DNA of 64,000 bases from JAYVYM01 sp046593925 (lineage in GTDB: Bacteria > Actinomycetota > Actinomycetes > Mycobacteriales > SCTD01), in the NCBI GenBank assembly GCA_046593925.1, contig JBKJQN010000102.1:1-64000 (forward strand), given 5' to 3'. Of this stretch, positions 42,409-51,690 are shown one piece after another. Within the stretch, counting starts at the first letter, position 1. Each line of letters starts with the position of its first letter. Both the position numbers and the translations under genes were made by a program. Below the pieces are notes generated by a model. The model had not been told where the DNA came from. It ran no database searches and was given only the letters and a program-made list of their open reading frames with translations.

Positions 42409-43004
42409 GCCCCGGCGGGCAGCAGCACGACGCGGCGCTCGGGCTCCACGCCCTCGGATTCGCTGACGACCCCGTCGACCCCTGCGACCGCGTCGTGGAC
42501 GATCTTGCGCTCAAAGGGCGTCATCGGCGCGAGTGACACCGGCTCACCCGAGGAAAGCACCCGCTCAGCCGCACGTACCCCGGTCTGCGAAAGTTCGGTC
42601 TTGCGTCGGGCCCGCCAGCCGCCGATGTCCAGCATCAGGCGGCTGCGCACCCCCGTCTGCTGCACCACCGCGAGGCGGGTGAGCTCCTGCAGGGCGTCGA
42701 GCACCGTACCGCCAGGACCGACGAGGGCCTCGAGGCCCTCGCCGACGATGGCGACGACAGCCCGGCTGTTCTCGACATCCATGTCGATGTCGCCGTCGAC
42801 GTCGGCAATGTCGAGCAGGCGTTCGAGATAGTCGCCGGCGATGTCGCCCTCCTGCACCAGCAGCTGCTGCTGGGAGACGGCCGCCCCGCCGTCGGACGTG
42901 GGAGCGGCATCGGGCGTCACCTCGATGACAGCATCCGGAGCGGCTGCGTCCGGGGCGGCATTGACGCCGGGAGCAGAACTATCGGCGGCCTGGGTGTCGG
43001 TCAC
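42405..43004 (-). CDS. jag: Jag/KhpB-type RNA-binding protein (KH and R3H domains)
   Basis: The 199-residue product has an Ala/Asp-rich N-terminal part, a KH-like domain (GEGLEALVGPGGTVLDALQE) and an R3H domain near the C-terminus with MTPFERKIVHDAV. The start is GTG 43004 with AGAAGGAC just upstream. The gene follows yidC and overlaps rsmG. KhpB-type proteins bind RNA and affect cell shape in other bacteria; here the function is inferred. Confidence 0.93.
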   Translation of the reverse strand: MTDTQAADSSAPGVNAAPDAAAPDAVIEVTPDAAPTSDGGAAVSQQQLLVQEGDIAGDYLERLLDIADVDGDIDMDVENSRAVVAIVGEGLEALVGPGGTVLDALQELTRLAVVQQTGVRSRLMLDIGGWRARRKTELSQTGVRAAERVLSSGEPVSLAPMTPFERKIVHDAVAGVDGVVSESEGVEPERRVVLLPAGA

Positions 43005-43083
43005 GGGGTCCTTCTGGAGTGGGGCACGCCGGTGGTCGCGACGACCGTGGCGGACGGGGGTGGTTCCGGCTTGCCGGCGGCGG

Positions 43084-44127
43084 TCAGTGCCGGCCGCCAG
43101 GTCGCCCCTTCTTCTTCCGGCTGCCCTGCGGGCGCCGCGCGGTGGTCTCGGTGTTTCCAGCCTGTCCGGCGCCGCTCTGGCTGACACTTCCGGCGCCGCT
43201 GATCGGGCGGCTTCCGGCGGAGCGCGGCCCCCCGGGCGGGTCTGCCACGACCGTACCCGGACGGGATGCCGGGGTGTTGGCCCCCTTGGAAGGACGCTTG
43301 GCGAGGTCGACAGCCGGCTCGCTCACACCTTTGGGGCCGGCCGCCGGCAAGCCGGTCGTCGGCGGCGGCATCCGGGCGATCACGTACCGCTGCTGACCCA
43401 TGGACCAGATGTTGGTCGTAAGCCAGTAGAGCAGGACGCCGATCGGGAAGTTGAAGCCGAACACCGCGAAGGACAGCGGCAGCACGTACAGCATAATCTT
43501 CTGTACCGACTGCTGGGTCGGGTCGGTCACGGTGGCGCGGGCCATCATCTGGCGCTGCGTCCAGAACGTCGTCGCGCCCATGGTCACCAGCATGATCACG
43601 GCAACGATCTTGACGACACTCAGCGTGCCGCCGAGACCGTTGACGAAATCGGCGGTGCTGGTGAACGCCGAGGACAGCGGCGCGCCGAAGACCTTGGCCC
43701 GGCCGCCCTCGGTGAGATCCTGGCCGGTGAGGCCGAACCGCGCGGACGAGCCGGGCTTGAACTCCCGGATGACGCTGAACAACGCGAAGAACACCGGCAG
43801 CTGAAGCAGCAGCGGCAGACACCCGGAGATCGGGTTGGCGTTGTTGTCCTTATAAAGTTTCATCATCTCGGTGTTGAGCGTCTCGCGATCGCCCTTGTGC
43901 TGTTTCTGGAGCTCCTTGATGCGGGGCGCAAGCTCCTGCATGCGGCGTTGCGACTTGATCTGCTTGACGAACAGCGGGAACAGCAGCAGCCGGACGAACA
44001 CCGTCAGCAGCACGATCGACAGGCCCCACGCCGGGCCGCTCGACGGCTCCAGGAAGGTCGACAGCCCACCGTGAATGCCCTTGAGCACCTGAGCCACGGG
44101 CGTGCCGATGACATCGATGACGCTCAC
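43084..44127 (-). CDS. yidC: Membrane protein insertase YidC/Oxa1
   Basis: YidC inserts and folds membrane proteins. The 347-residue protein has about five membrane segments, the cytoplasmic helical hairpin around QIKSQRRMQELAPRIKEL, the TM groove Arg in VFVRLLLFPLF, and GCLPLLLQLPVFFALF. The C-terminal ~80 residues form a basic Gly/Pro-rich tail ending KKKGRPGGRH that may contact the ribosome. Overlaps yidD. Confidence 0.95.
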   Translation of the reverse strand: MSVIDVIGTPVAQVLKGIHGGLSTFLEPSSGPAWGLSIVLLTVFVRLLLFPLFVKQIKSQRRMQELAPRIKELQKQHKGDRETLNTEMMKLYKDNNANPISGCLPLLLQLPVFFALFSVIREFKPGSSARFGLTGQDLTEGGRAKVFGAPLSSAFTSTADFVNGLGGTLSVVKIVAVIMLVTMGATTFWTQRQMMARATVTDPTQQSVQKIMLYVLPLSFAVFGFNFPIGVLLYWLTTNIWSMGQQRYVIARMPPPTTGLPAAGPKGVSEPAVDLAKRPSKGANTPASRPGTVVADPPGGPRSAGSRPISGAGSVSQSGAGQAGNTETTARRPQGSRKKKGRPGGRH

Positions 44128-44492
44128 GAGGGGGCTCCCAGATCGGCGGCGGTGCTAGGGGGTGCGCGGTGTCGGGCGACGCTGTGCGGACGGATCGAGG
44201 GCGGGCTGCCCCCAGCATCGTCCCTGACGACTCGCCGTGCTGCGCTTCCCGGTACCCGCAACCGGCCGCAGGTGGACGGGACAGGGTCGTGGCCTCCCGG
44301 GTTAAACGGCTGGCAGCGCACCAGCCGACGCAGTGCCAGCCAGCCGCCGCGCGCTGCACCGTGCTGTTCCAGGGCGCGCAGGGCGTAGGCGCTGCAGGTG
44401 GGGACGAAGCGGCAGTGTGCGGGCATCAACGGCGAGACAAGCAGGCGATAGGCGCGGACCGGCGCCGCGAGCAGCCGGCCGGCCGGGCTCAT
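44124..44492 (-). CDS. yidD: Membrane protein insertion efficiency factor YidD
   Basis: The 122-residue product has the YidD signature: YRLLVSPLMPAHCRFVPTCS then YALRALEQHG, followed by RLVRCQPFNPGGHDP. The C-terminal ~50 residues exceed the usual ~75-residue core and are poorly conserved. It overlaps both rnpA and yidC (4-bp overlaps). Confidence 0.93.
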   Translation of the reverse strand: MSPAGRLLAAPVRAYRLLVSPLMPAHCRFVPTCSAYALRALEQHGAARGGWLALRRLVRCQPFNPGGHDPVPSTCGRLRVPGSAARRVVRDDAGGSPPSIRPHSVARHRAPPSTAADLGAPS

Positions 44493-44872
44493 CGGGGCAC
44501 CCGCGGCCGGGTGGCCGCAGCGAGCGCCCGGTCGAGGTCGACAGCTAGCGAGGCGCTGCTGGCGGTGCCGGCCGACGCCCCGGCCCGGATGACCAGCATC
44601 GAACCGGCCGGCAGCGCGGACACCCGGCTGCGCAGCAAGTGGCGAAGGCGGCGCGCGGTCCGCGAGCGAACCACCGAACCACCCACGCCCTTACCCACGA
44701 TCAAGCCGGCCCGAGCCGGGACCGGGGCGCCGTTGCCCAAGTCTGTACCGCTCGCCGAGGGGTCGACGCCGAGTACATGGACGGTGAGCAGCGGCCTGGA
44801 CGCGCGCCGTCCGCGACGCACGGCGAGACCGAAGTCGGCTGCACGCCGCAGCCGGTGCTCGGGGGAGAGCAC
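44489..44872 (-). CDS. rnpA: Ribonuclease P protein component
   Basis: RnpA binds the RNase P RNA and helps cut tRNA 5' leaders. The 127-residue product starts MLSPEHRLRRAADFGLAVRR and has the RNA-binding RSRTARRLRHLLR helix. GTG 44872 was chosen because LSPEHRLR is the normal N-terminus; an upstream GTG would add 5 residues. It follows rpmH by 38 bp. Confidence 0.94.
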   Translation of the reverse strand: MLSPEHRLRRAADFGLAVRRGRRASRPLLTVHVLGVDPSASGTDLGNGAPVPARAGLIVGKGVGGSVVRSRTARRLRHLLRSRVSALPAGSMLVIRAGASAGTASSASLAVDLDRALAAATRPRVPR

Positions 44873-44910
44873 GTGTGCCGACGTCACGACTGCCTGGTCC
44901 CGCCGCCCGG

Positions 44911-45048
44911 TCAGGCCGACAGCTCCGTGCGGCCCTTGCGCCGACGGGCGGCCAGGATTGCTCGGCCCGCGCGGGTCTGCATCCGCAGCCGAAAACCGTG
45001 GGTCTTCGCCCGTCGGCGGTTGTTCGGCTGGAAGGTGCGCTTGCTCAC
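44911..45048 (-). CDS. rpmH: 50S ribosomal protein L34
   Basis: The 45-residue product, with MSKRTFQPNNRRRAKTHGF at the start and a basic C-terminus, is a full-length bL34. GTG 45048 has AGGAG about 8 nt upstream. It is the first gene of the rpmH-rnpA-yidD-yidC-jag-rsmG-parA-parB series and is divergent from dnaA across 614 bp. Confidence 0.97.
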   Translation of the reverse strand: MSKRTFQPNNRRRAKTHGFRLRMQTRAGRAILAARRRKGRTELSA

Positions 45049-45662
45049 TGCGGTTCTCCTGGCGATGGGAGCCGCCCGACCCGCGGGGGCGAGACGGCGG
45101 CGCGGCGTGTTGTCCCGAAGCGGCGTGGTGTGCTGGCGCGAAGCTGGCCAGCGACAGCAAGGACTCGATGAGCCTACGGACGGCTCAGGGCGAGGTCAAA
45201 CACGCTCGCGACCACCTGCCGCCAAGCGGCCTCGTCAGCCTGTGGACAACCCTTGCCGGGCGGGTGTCGGTGCTGTTAGCGTCGAATCCGCTTCTCCCCG
45301 CAAGGCGCGGCGCGGGGCGCGGCCCTGTTGTAGCTCCGGATGATCCCGCACGCAGGGCGCACCCGCCGTGCTGCGGCTCCCACCACCACCATGTGCAATG
45401 GTCTAACCACTGCATGTGACCGCTCATGCACACTGCAGAAGGCGTGTGGCCCACGAACGCACGTGGCTCAGGGCCGTACCGACCTCTCCTTGATCGTCCG
45501 AGCGGGCCCGGCCTAGCCGCCCGGGGCGTTGTGTCCACAGACTGTGGACACGGATGTGGACTACTGCCCTGCCGTCCGGCTGCCTGACCCGACGTGCGCC
45601 TCGCGCCGGCCCCCGGTTGGGCCTGCAGGCCCAGCGACCGCTACGTGACGACAAGGACCTGC
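45049..45662. promoter_or_regulatory. rpmH-dnaA intergenic region with DnaA boxes
   Basis: This 614-bp gap holds the divergent promoters of rpmH and dnaA. A perfect TGTGGACAA lies at 45241-45249. GTGTCCACA (45531-45539) and TGTGGACAC (45543-45551) form a 9-bp inverted repeat with a 3-nt centre, and TGTGGACTA follows at 45555-45563. The last group sits about 100 bp before the dnaA start, where DnaA would repress its own promoter. A second imperfect repeat, TGCAATGGT/ACCACTGCA, lies around 45395-45416. I see no coding sequence. Confidence 0.7.
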
Positions 45663-47165
45663 GTGAACGACACCGGCGCTCCCCCTCCCGACCAGCCGGA
45701 GGCCGGTCCTGTCGAGAAAGGCCCGTGGGGGCTCGAGCTCGAGGCCGTCTGGGCGCAGGCCGTCGACGGACTCAGACAGGACGCCCTGTCGCCCCAGCAT
45801 CGCGCCTGGGTCGGTCTGACCCGGCCGCTTGGCCTGGTTGAGGACACCGCGCTGCTCGCGGCCCCCAACGAGTTCGCCAAGGATGTGCTTGACAGTCGGC
45901 TGCGGCCGCTGATCGCCAGCGCGTTGTCCGCGGCCTACGGACGCGACATCCGGGTGGCCATCACGGTGCAGCCCGTACCGGAGCAGGACCCGGCTTACGG
46001 ACAACAGGGGCGGCCGGACACCGGCGGTTACAACCGTGAGGCCGTGCCCGACGAGCGCGAGCAGCTGGACAACGGCCATACGTTGCCGGGCACCGGCCGG
46101 GACGCCGTCCGCGGCCGCAGCGAAGCGGAGCCGCCCCGCCTGAATCCGAAGTACACGTTCGAGACCTTCGTGATCGGGGCGAGCAACCGCTTCGCGCACG
46201 CGGCTGCCGTCGCGGTCGCCGAGGCACCGGCCAAGGCGTACAACCCGCTGTTCATCTACGGCGAGAGCGGGCTGGGCAAGACCCACCTGCTGCACGCGAT
46301 CGGGCATTACGGCGTGCACCTTTTTGCCGGCGCCCGGGTGCGCTACGTGAGCACGGAAGAGTTCACCAACGACTTCATCAACAGTCTGCGGGACGACAAG
46401 GCGCAGGCCTTCCAGCGCCGGTATCGCGATGTCGACATCCTGCTCGTCGACGACATCCAGTTCCTGGAGAACAAGGAGCGCACCCAGGAGGAGTTCTTCC
46501 ACACCTTCAACACCCTGCACAACGCCAGCAAGCAGATCGTCATCAGCTCCGACCGGCCGCCCAAGGCGCTGTCGACGCTCGAGGACCGCCTCCGCACCCG
46601 GTTCGAGTGGGGCCTGATCACCGACGTCCAACCGCCCGACCTCGAGACCCGCATCGCCATCCTGCGCAAGAAGGCCCAGCAGGACCGCTTGATGGCGCCT
46701 CCGGAGGTGCTCGAGTTCATCGCCAGCAAGATTGCCACAAATATCCGCGAGCTCGAAGGAGCGCTCATTCGGGTCACGGCCTTCGCCAGCCTCAACCGCC
46801 AGGGTGTCGACCTCGCCCTCGCCGAGATCGTGCTCCGGGACCTGATCCCCACCGCCGGCGGTGGGGAGATCACCGGCGCCACCATCATGGCGGCCACGGC
46901 GGAGTACTTCGGGTTGACGATGGAGGACCTGTGCGGGTCGTCCCGGTCGCGGGTCCTGGTCGCCGGCCGGCAGATCGCGATGTACCTGTGCCGCGAGCTC
47001 ACCGACCTGTCGCTGCCCAAGATCGGCGCGATGTTCGGCGGCCGCGACCACACGACCGTCATCCACGCCAACCGGAAGATCAGCGGTCTGATGACCGAGC
47101 GACGGGCGACGTACAACCAGGTGTCGGAGCTGACCCAACGGATCAAGACCCGGTCGCGCGCATGA
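45663..47165 (+). CDS. dnaA: Chromosomal replication initiator DnaA
   Basis: DnaA binds DnaA boxes and opens the origin. The 500-residue protein has N-terminal domain I (WGLELEAVWAQAVDGLRQD), a variable linker of about 80 residues rich in Asp, Gly and Arg, the AAA+ domain with Walker A GESGLGKTH (about 200-208) and Walker B ILLVDDIQFL, and the domain IV DNA-binding signature IGAMFGGRDHTTVIHANRKI (about 455-474). GTG 45663 has AAGGA at 5 nt. Confidence 0.97.
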   Translation: MNDTGAPPPDQPEAGPVEKGPWGLELEAVWAQAVDGLRQDALSPQHRAWVGLTRPLGLVEDTALLAAPNEFAKDVLDSRLRPLIASALSAAYGRDIRVAITVQPVPEQDPAYGQQGRPDTGGYNREAVPDEREQLDNGHTLPGTGRDAVRGRSEAEPPRLNPKYTFETFVIGASNRFAHAAAVAVAEAPAKAYNPLFIYGESGLGKTHLLHAIGHYGVHLFAGARVRYVSTEEFTNDFINSLRDDKAQAFQRRYRDVDILLVDDIQFLENKERTQEEFFHTFNTLHNASKQIVISSDRPPKALSTLEDRLRTRFEWGLITDVQPPDLETRIAILRKKAQQDRLMAPPEVLEFIASKIATNIRELEGALIRVTAFASLNRQGVDLALAEIVLRDLIPTAGGGEITGATIMAATAEYFGLTMEDLCGSSRSRVLVAGRQIAMYLCRELTDLSLPKIGAMFGGRDHTTVIHANRKISGLMTERRATYNQVSELTQRIKTRSRA

Positions 47166-47526
47166 GCTTGTCCGGTTCACCACTGTCCGTGACTACCGTC
47201 ACAGTCTGTCCCCACAACCTGGGGACAACCCTGTGGACAACTCGCGTGGTGCCGGGGACGACTGGTGGACACGGGACGACGGTGTCCAGGCTGTCCACCG
47301 TCGTCCACCGACCCATGGGCAGAGCCTCCACAGGGTGCACACAGCACAACACCGCACCTGAACTGCCCTCGGACCGTTCCTCCACAGACCGGCGCAGGCC
47401 TACGACGACGAACCGTCCCTCTCTGGAAGAACCCAGAACAACCACAGACGCTGTGGACCGACCCGGGCTGGCTAGGGTGCCGGGTCCGTCCCGGTCCGTC
47501 GGGAGACACCTTCGGAAGGTATCCGC
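47166..47526. other. oriC: Origin of replication oriC (dnaA-dnaN intergenic)
   Basis: Nine DnaA-box-like nonamers can be read: CTGTCCCCA 47206-47214, TGGGGACAA 47220-47228, perfect TGTGGACAA 47232-47240, GGTGGACAC 47264-47272, CTGTCCACC 47291-47299, TCGTCCACC 47301-47309, GCCTCCACA 47324-47332, TCCTCCACA 47378-47386 and TGTGGACCG 47452-47460. Both orientations occur. Position between dnaA and dnaN is the rule in actinobacteria. The least GC-rich part, a candidate for unwinding, is about 47,335-47,360 or 47,425-47,455. A dnaN -10 (TAGGGT, 47473-47478) is at the right end. Confidence 0.9.
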
Positions 47527-48663
47527 ATGCACTTGAGGGTCGAGCGCGACGCGCTGGCGGATGCCGTTGTCTGGACGGCCCGGTCGCTGCCGGCCCGACC
47601 GCCGATGCAGGTTCTGCTGGGGCTGCTCCTCGAGGCGGGCGACGAGGGCTTGTCGGTCTCGGGATTCGACTACGAGGTCAGCTCGCGTGTGACGGTCGCT
47701 GCGCAGACCGGTGAGGCCGGCCGGGTCCTCGTGCCGGGTCGTCTGCTGTCGGACATCGTGCGGGCGCTCCCAGCCGCCCCGGTCGAGCTCCGTCTGGACG
47801 GTGGCCGGGTGGTGCTCACCTGCGGCGCGGCCCGGTTCACTCTGCCGACGATGCAGGTGGACGACTACCCGTCCCTGCCGGACATGCCGGCGACCGCCGG
47901 CACGCTGGAGAGCGACGTGTTCGCTGCCGCCGTGCAGCAGGTGGCGCTGGCCGCTGGCCGCGACGACACGCTGCCCGTCCTGACCGGGGTCCGGATGGAG
48001 ATCGACGGAGAGACGCTGACCCTGGCCGCGACCGACCGCTACCGCCTGGCGGTGCGCACGCTGTCGTGGCGGCCGGCGACACCGGGTCTCTCGACGACCG
48101 CACTGGTGCCGGCACGGACGCTGGCCGACGTCGCCAAGGCGCTGACCGGGGGCCCGGAGGTCACGGTCGCCCTGGCCACCGGCAGCGCCGGCGAGGGGAT
48201 GGTCGGCTTCGAGGGCGCGGGCCGACGTACGACGTCGCGGCTGCTCGAGGGGGAATTCCCCAAGTACCGCTCGCTGCTGCCGAGCGAGAGCTCGGCGGTC
48301 GCCGAGGTGCCGACCGCGCCCTTCGTCGAGGCCGTCAAGCGGGTGGCCCTCGTCGCGGAGCGCAACACGCCCGTCCGGCTCGGCTTCAGCGCCGCCGGCC
48401 TGGTGCTCGAGGCCGGCGGCAGCGACCAGGCACAGGCCTCCGAGCAGGTGGCGTGCTCGTGGGAGGGCGAGGCGATGCAGATCGCCTTCAACCCGGTCTT
48501 CCTGCTCGACGGTTTGTCCGCCGTCGACTCCGACGCCACGACGCTGTCGTTCACCGGCTCGACCCGACCGGCGGTGCTCACCGGCAAGCGGCAGCCGGAC
48601 GCGGTCCCGGGAGAGGTCGCGGACTACCGCTACCTGCTGATGCCCGTACGCCTGTCCGGTTGA
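47527..48663 (+). CDS. dnaN: DNA polymerase III beta sliding clamp
   Basis: The clamp ring tethers polymerase III to DNA. The 378-residue product has the three beta-clamp domains, with LPVLTGVRMEIDG at the second and YRYLLMPVRLSG as the C-terminal motif. ATG 47527 has GGAAGG about 7 nt upstream. It follows oriC directly and starts the dnaN-gnd-recF series. Confidence 0.97.
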   Translation: MHLRVERDALADAVVWTARSLPARPPMQVLLGLLLEAGDEGLSVSGFDYEVSSRVTVAAQTGEAGRVLVPGRLLSDIVRALPAAPVELRLDGGRVVLTCGAARFTLPTMQVDDYPSLPDMPATAGTLESDVFAAAVQQVALAAGRDDTLPVLTGVRMEIDGETLTLAATDRYRLAVRTLSWRPATPGLSTTALVPARTLADVAKALTGGPEVTVALATGSAGEGMVGFEGAGRRTTSRLLEGEFPKYRSLLPSESSAVAEVPTAPFVEAVKRVALVAERNTPVRLGFSAAGLVLEAGGSDQAQASEQVACSWEGEAMQIAFNPVFLLDGLSAVDSDATTLSFTGSTRPAVLTGKRQPDAVPGEVADYRYLLMPVRLSG

Positions 48664-48751
48664 CCCTGCGTACTGGTGGTGCCCGCAGGCACCTGGCAGG
48701 GTGACAGGGCGCCGCAAGACACCGCGGCAAGGAGTCGACCTGGAGGCCCAC

Positions 48752-49735
48752 GTGGCGAAGTTGGGGATGATCGGGCTAGGCCGGATGGGCGGCAACATGG
48801 CCGAACGGCTTCGCCGGGCAGGTCACGAGGTCGTCGGCTATGACCGGGACCCGGGCGTCCGAGACGTCGACGACCTGCCGGCGCTGGTGGCCGCCCTCGA
48901 GCCGCCGCGGGTGGTGTGGGTGATGGTGCCGGCCGGCCAGCCGACCTACGACACGGTCGACACCCTCGGCGGACTGCTCGACCCGGGCGACGTGGTCGTC
49001 GACGGTGGCAACTCGCGGTACACCGACGACCAGCGGCACAGCGCCGACCTCGAGCCCAAGGGCATCGGCTTCGTCGACGCGGGGGTGTCAGGCGGTGTGT
49101 GGGGCCTGACGGAGGGCTACGCGCTGATGGTCGGTGGTGGCGCGGCCGAGGTTGCCAAGGTCCAGCCGTTCTTCGACGCCCTGAAGCCCGAGGGCGACGG
49201 CGGTTTCGTGCACGCCGGCGAGGTCGGTGCCGGGCACTTCGCGAAGATGGTGCACAACGGCATCGAGTACGGCCTGATGCAGGCCTATGCCGAGGGCTGG
49301 GAGCTGATGGAGGCCACCGACGTCGTCACCGACGTGCCCGCGGTCATCGCCAGCTGGCAGAAGGGCACGGTGATCAGGTCCTGGCTGCTCGACCTGATGG
49401 TCAACGCGCTCACCCAGGACGCCCACCTCGAACAGCTGCGCGGCTACGCGCAGGACTCCGGTGAGGGGCGCTGGACGGTGCAGGCCGCCGTCGACCACGC
49501 TGTCCCGCTGCCGGTCATCACGGCCGCGCTGTACGCCAGGTTCGCCTCCCGGCAGGACGACTCCCCGGCGATGAAGGTCGTCGCGGCGCTGCGCAACCAG
49601 TTCGGCGGGCACGCCGTCACCGCTGCAGCCGGGTCGGTCGACAAGGGCGCCGATGCCCCCGGCGCCGACACCGGGGAGCCGGCCGACCCTAGTCACAGCG
49701 CCCAGCGCGGCACCCCCGGCACGCCACCCGGCTGA
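48752..49735 (+). CDS. gnd: 6-phosphogluconate dehydrogenase, decarboxylating (short type)
   Basis: The enzyme oxidises 6-phosphogluconate to ribulose-5-phosphate. The 327-residue product has the Rossmann start KLGMIGLGRMGGNMAERL and the substrate motifs VVDGGNSRYTDD, GVSGGVWGLTEGYALMVGG and KMVHNGIEYGLMQAYAEG. The length fits the short form that often uses NAD. GTG 48752 is chosen over an upstream start because GGAGG lies 5 nt before it. Placement between dnaN and recF is typical of actinobacteria. Confidence 0.94.
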   Translation: MAKLGMIGLGRMGGNMAERLRRAGHEVVGYDRDPGVRDVDDLPALVAALEPPRVVWVMVPAGQPTYDTVDTLGGLLDPGDVVVDGGNSRYTDDQRHSADLEPKGIGFVDAGVSGGVWGLTEGYALMVGGGAAEVAKVQPFFDALKPEGDGGFVHAGEVGAGHFAKMVHNGIEYGLMQAYAEGWELMEATDVVTDVPAVIASWQKGTVIRSWLLDLMVNALTQDAHLEQLRGYAQDSGEGRWTVQAAVDHAVPLPVITAALYARFASRQDDSPAMKVVAALRNQFGGHAVTAAAGSVDKGADAPGADTGEPADPSHSAQRGTPGTPPG

Positions 49736-49736
49736 C

Positions 49737-50894
49737 ATGCACGTCTCCCACCTGTCGCTGGCCGACTTCCGGTCGTGGTCCGCGCTCGATCTGGAGCTCA
49801 GCAGAGGGCCGACGGCGCTGGTGGGGCCGAACGGCCAGGGCAAGACCAACATCGTCGAGGCGCTGGGGTACGTCGCGACGCTGGGCTCGCACCGGGTGGC
49901 CGTCGACGCGCCGCTGGTGCGGGCCGGTGCCGAGCGCGCGGTGGTGCGGGCCCGCATCGAACGGGCCGACCGCAGCACGCTCGTTGAGCTGGAGCTCAAT
50001 CCGGGGCGCGCCAACCGGGCCCGGGTCAACCGGGCGCCGGTCCCGCGGGCCCGGGAGGTGCTGGGACTGCTGCGCACGGTCCTGTTCGCCCCCGAGGACC
50101 TCGCGCTGGTGCGCGGCGACCCGGCTGAGCGCAGGCGGTTCCTGGACGAGCTGCTCGTACTGCGGGCCCCCCGTTTCGCCGGGGTCCGCACCGACTACGA
50201 CCGCGTGCTGAAGCAGCGAAACGCGCTGCTGAAAACCGCTTTCCTGGCTCGTCGCTCGGGTGCCGGCGACATGCGCACGCTCGATGTCTGGGACGCGCAC
50301 CTGGCCCGGTCGGGTGCCGAGCTGCTCGCCGGTCGGCTGGCGCTGGTCCAGGCACTGTCCCCGCATGTCGCGAAGGCGTACGCCGAGGTGGCCGGCGGCC
50401 CTGGTGAGCCGACCCTGGTGTACCGCTGCTCGCTCGGCGCGGCGATGCCCGAGGTGCTGCCCGACCGGGGCGAACGGGAGGTGCTGGCGCAAGCGCTGCT
50501 GGCTGAGCTGGAGCGGCTGCGCCAGCAGGAGGTCGACCGCGGTGTGTCGCTGGTCGGGCCGCACCGCGACGACCTGGTGCTCGGCCTCGGCGAGCTCCCG
50601 GTACGCGGGTACGCCTCGCACGGTGAGTCCTGGTCGTTCGCGCTGGCCCTTCGGCTGGCCAGCTACCAGTTGCTGCGGGGGGAGACCGGCACGGCCGAGG
50701 GTGACGGCGAGCCGGTGCTGGTGCTCGACGACGTCTTCGCCGAGCTCGACGTCGGCCGTCGTGAGCGGCTCGCGTCCCTGGTCAGCGGCGCCGAGCAGGT
50801 GCTGGTCACAGCCGCCGTCGCCGCCGACGTGCCCGAGCAGCTGCTCGGCGGGCGCTACGACATCGCCGGCGGGGTCGCCACCCGTGTCGGCTGA
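49737..50894 (+). CDS. recF: DNA replication and repair protein RecF
   Basis: RecF helps load RecA at gaps. The 385-residue product has Walker A VGPNGQGKTNIVEAL near residue 30, the ABC signature region SHGESWSFALALRL, and Walker B LVLDDVFAELD. The ATG lies one base after the gnd stop. The frame extends to 50894 and overlaps the next gene by 11 bp. Confidence 0.96.
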   Translation: MHVSHLSLADFRSWSALDLELSRGPTALVGPNGQGKTNIVEALGYVATLGSHRVAVDAPLVRAGAERAVVRARIERADRSTLVELELNPGRANRARVNRAPVPRAREVLGLLRTVLFAPEDLALVRGDPAERRRFLDELLVLRAPRFAGVRTDYDRVLKQRNALLKTAFLARRSGAGDMRTLDVWDAHLARSGAELLAGRLALVQALSPHVAKAYAEVAGGPGEPTLVYRCSLGAAMPEVLPDRGEREVLAQALLAELERLRQQEVDRGVSLVGPHRDDLVLGLGELPVRGYASHGESWSFALALRLASYQLLRGETGTAEGDGEPVLVLDDVFAELDVGRRERLASLVSGAEQVLVTAAVAADVPEQLLGGRYDIAGGVATRVG

Positions 50895-51468
50895 GGAACC
50901 CGGCCCCCTACCGGTGAACGGCCCCCGACCGGCGGTCGGCGGCGCGGCCGAGGAGCTGTCCGAGCCGGATGCCGGCGCGGCGCCGGCGCCGTCGGGGGCC
51001 GACCTCGCCCGGGCCGCGCTCGCGCAGGCCAAGGCCCGCGCGAGGGAGCGCGGCCTCTCGCCGCGCAGCGGCCGGGGCAGGCCGGCTCCACGTCCCGGCT
51101 CCGCCGGAGATGCGCGTGACCCGGTGTTGTTCGGTGCGGCAATCCAGCGGCTGGTTGCCGAGCGGGGTTGGGAGGGCACCGCCAGCGCCGGCCGCGTCGT
51201 CGGCGAGTGGGACTCCCTCGTCGGTGTCGAGATTGCCGACCACTGCCGACCCGCCTCGCTGCTCGGCGGAGAGCTGGTCCTGGTGGCCGAGTCGTCAGCG
51301 TGGGCGACCCAGCTCAGGCTCCTGGCGGTCACCCTGATAGCCCGCCTCACCGCCCAGGTCGGACCGGGCGTCGTCACCCGGGTGGTCGTGCGCGGCCCCG
51401 CGCAGCCCGATTGGCGCCGGGGACCACGTCGCGTCCAGGGCCGGGGTCCCCGCGACACGTACGGCTGA
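50884..51468 (+). CDS. dciA: DciA-type DUF721 protein (helicase loader/operator)
   Basis: DciA is the ancestral partner that helps load DnaB. The 194-residue product has a disordered Pro/Ala/Gly-rich N-terminal ~80 residues and a C-terminal DUF721 domain (GAAIQRLVAERGWEG, then VVGEWDSLVGVEIADHCRPA and AWATQLRLL). GTG 50884 lies inside the recF end (11-bp overlap). Position between recF and gyrB matches Rv0004-like genes. Confidence 0.88.
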   Translation: MSAEEPGPLPVNGPRPAVGGAAEELSEPDAGAAPAPSGADLARAALAQAKARARERGLSPRSGRGRPAPRPGSAGDARDPVLFGAAIQRLVAERGWEGTASAGRVVGEWDSLVGVEIADHCRPASLLGGELVLVAESSAWATQLRLLAVTLIARLTAQVGPGVVTRVVVRGPAQPDWRRGPRRVQGRGPRDTYG

Positions 51469-51690
51469 CCGGCTTTGCGACCGGCGTACCCCGTTGTCCA
51501 TGGGGGGGACCACGCCGGATGGGGTTCGACGCGCCAGACGGCCATCCTGGCGCCTTATCGGACCAGTCGCGCTACTGGGCGCAGTACACTGGATGAAGCA
51601 CCCGTGCGGGAGGGCCGCCGTCCGGTGGCTGTACCACCCGCGCCCGGAGCAGACCGCCCGCGCCGACGCGGGAGAGTGGAGCAGCCACGC

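Noticed and set aside
45561..47183. 540-residue minus-strand ORF over dnaA
   Set aside because: Shadow of dnaA with no recognisable domains.
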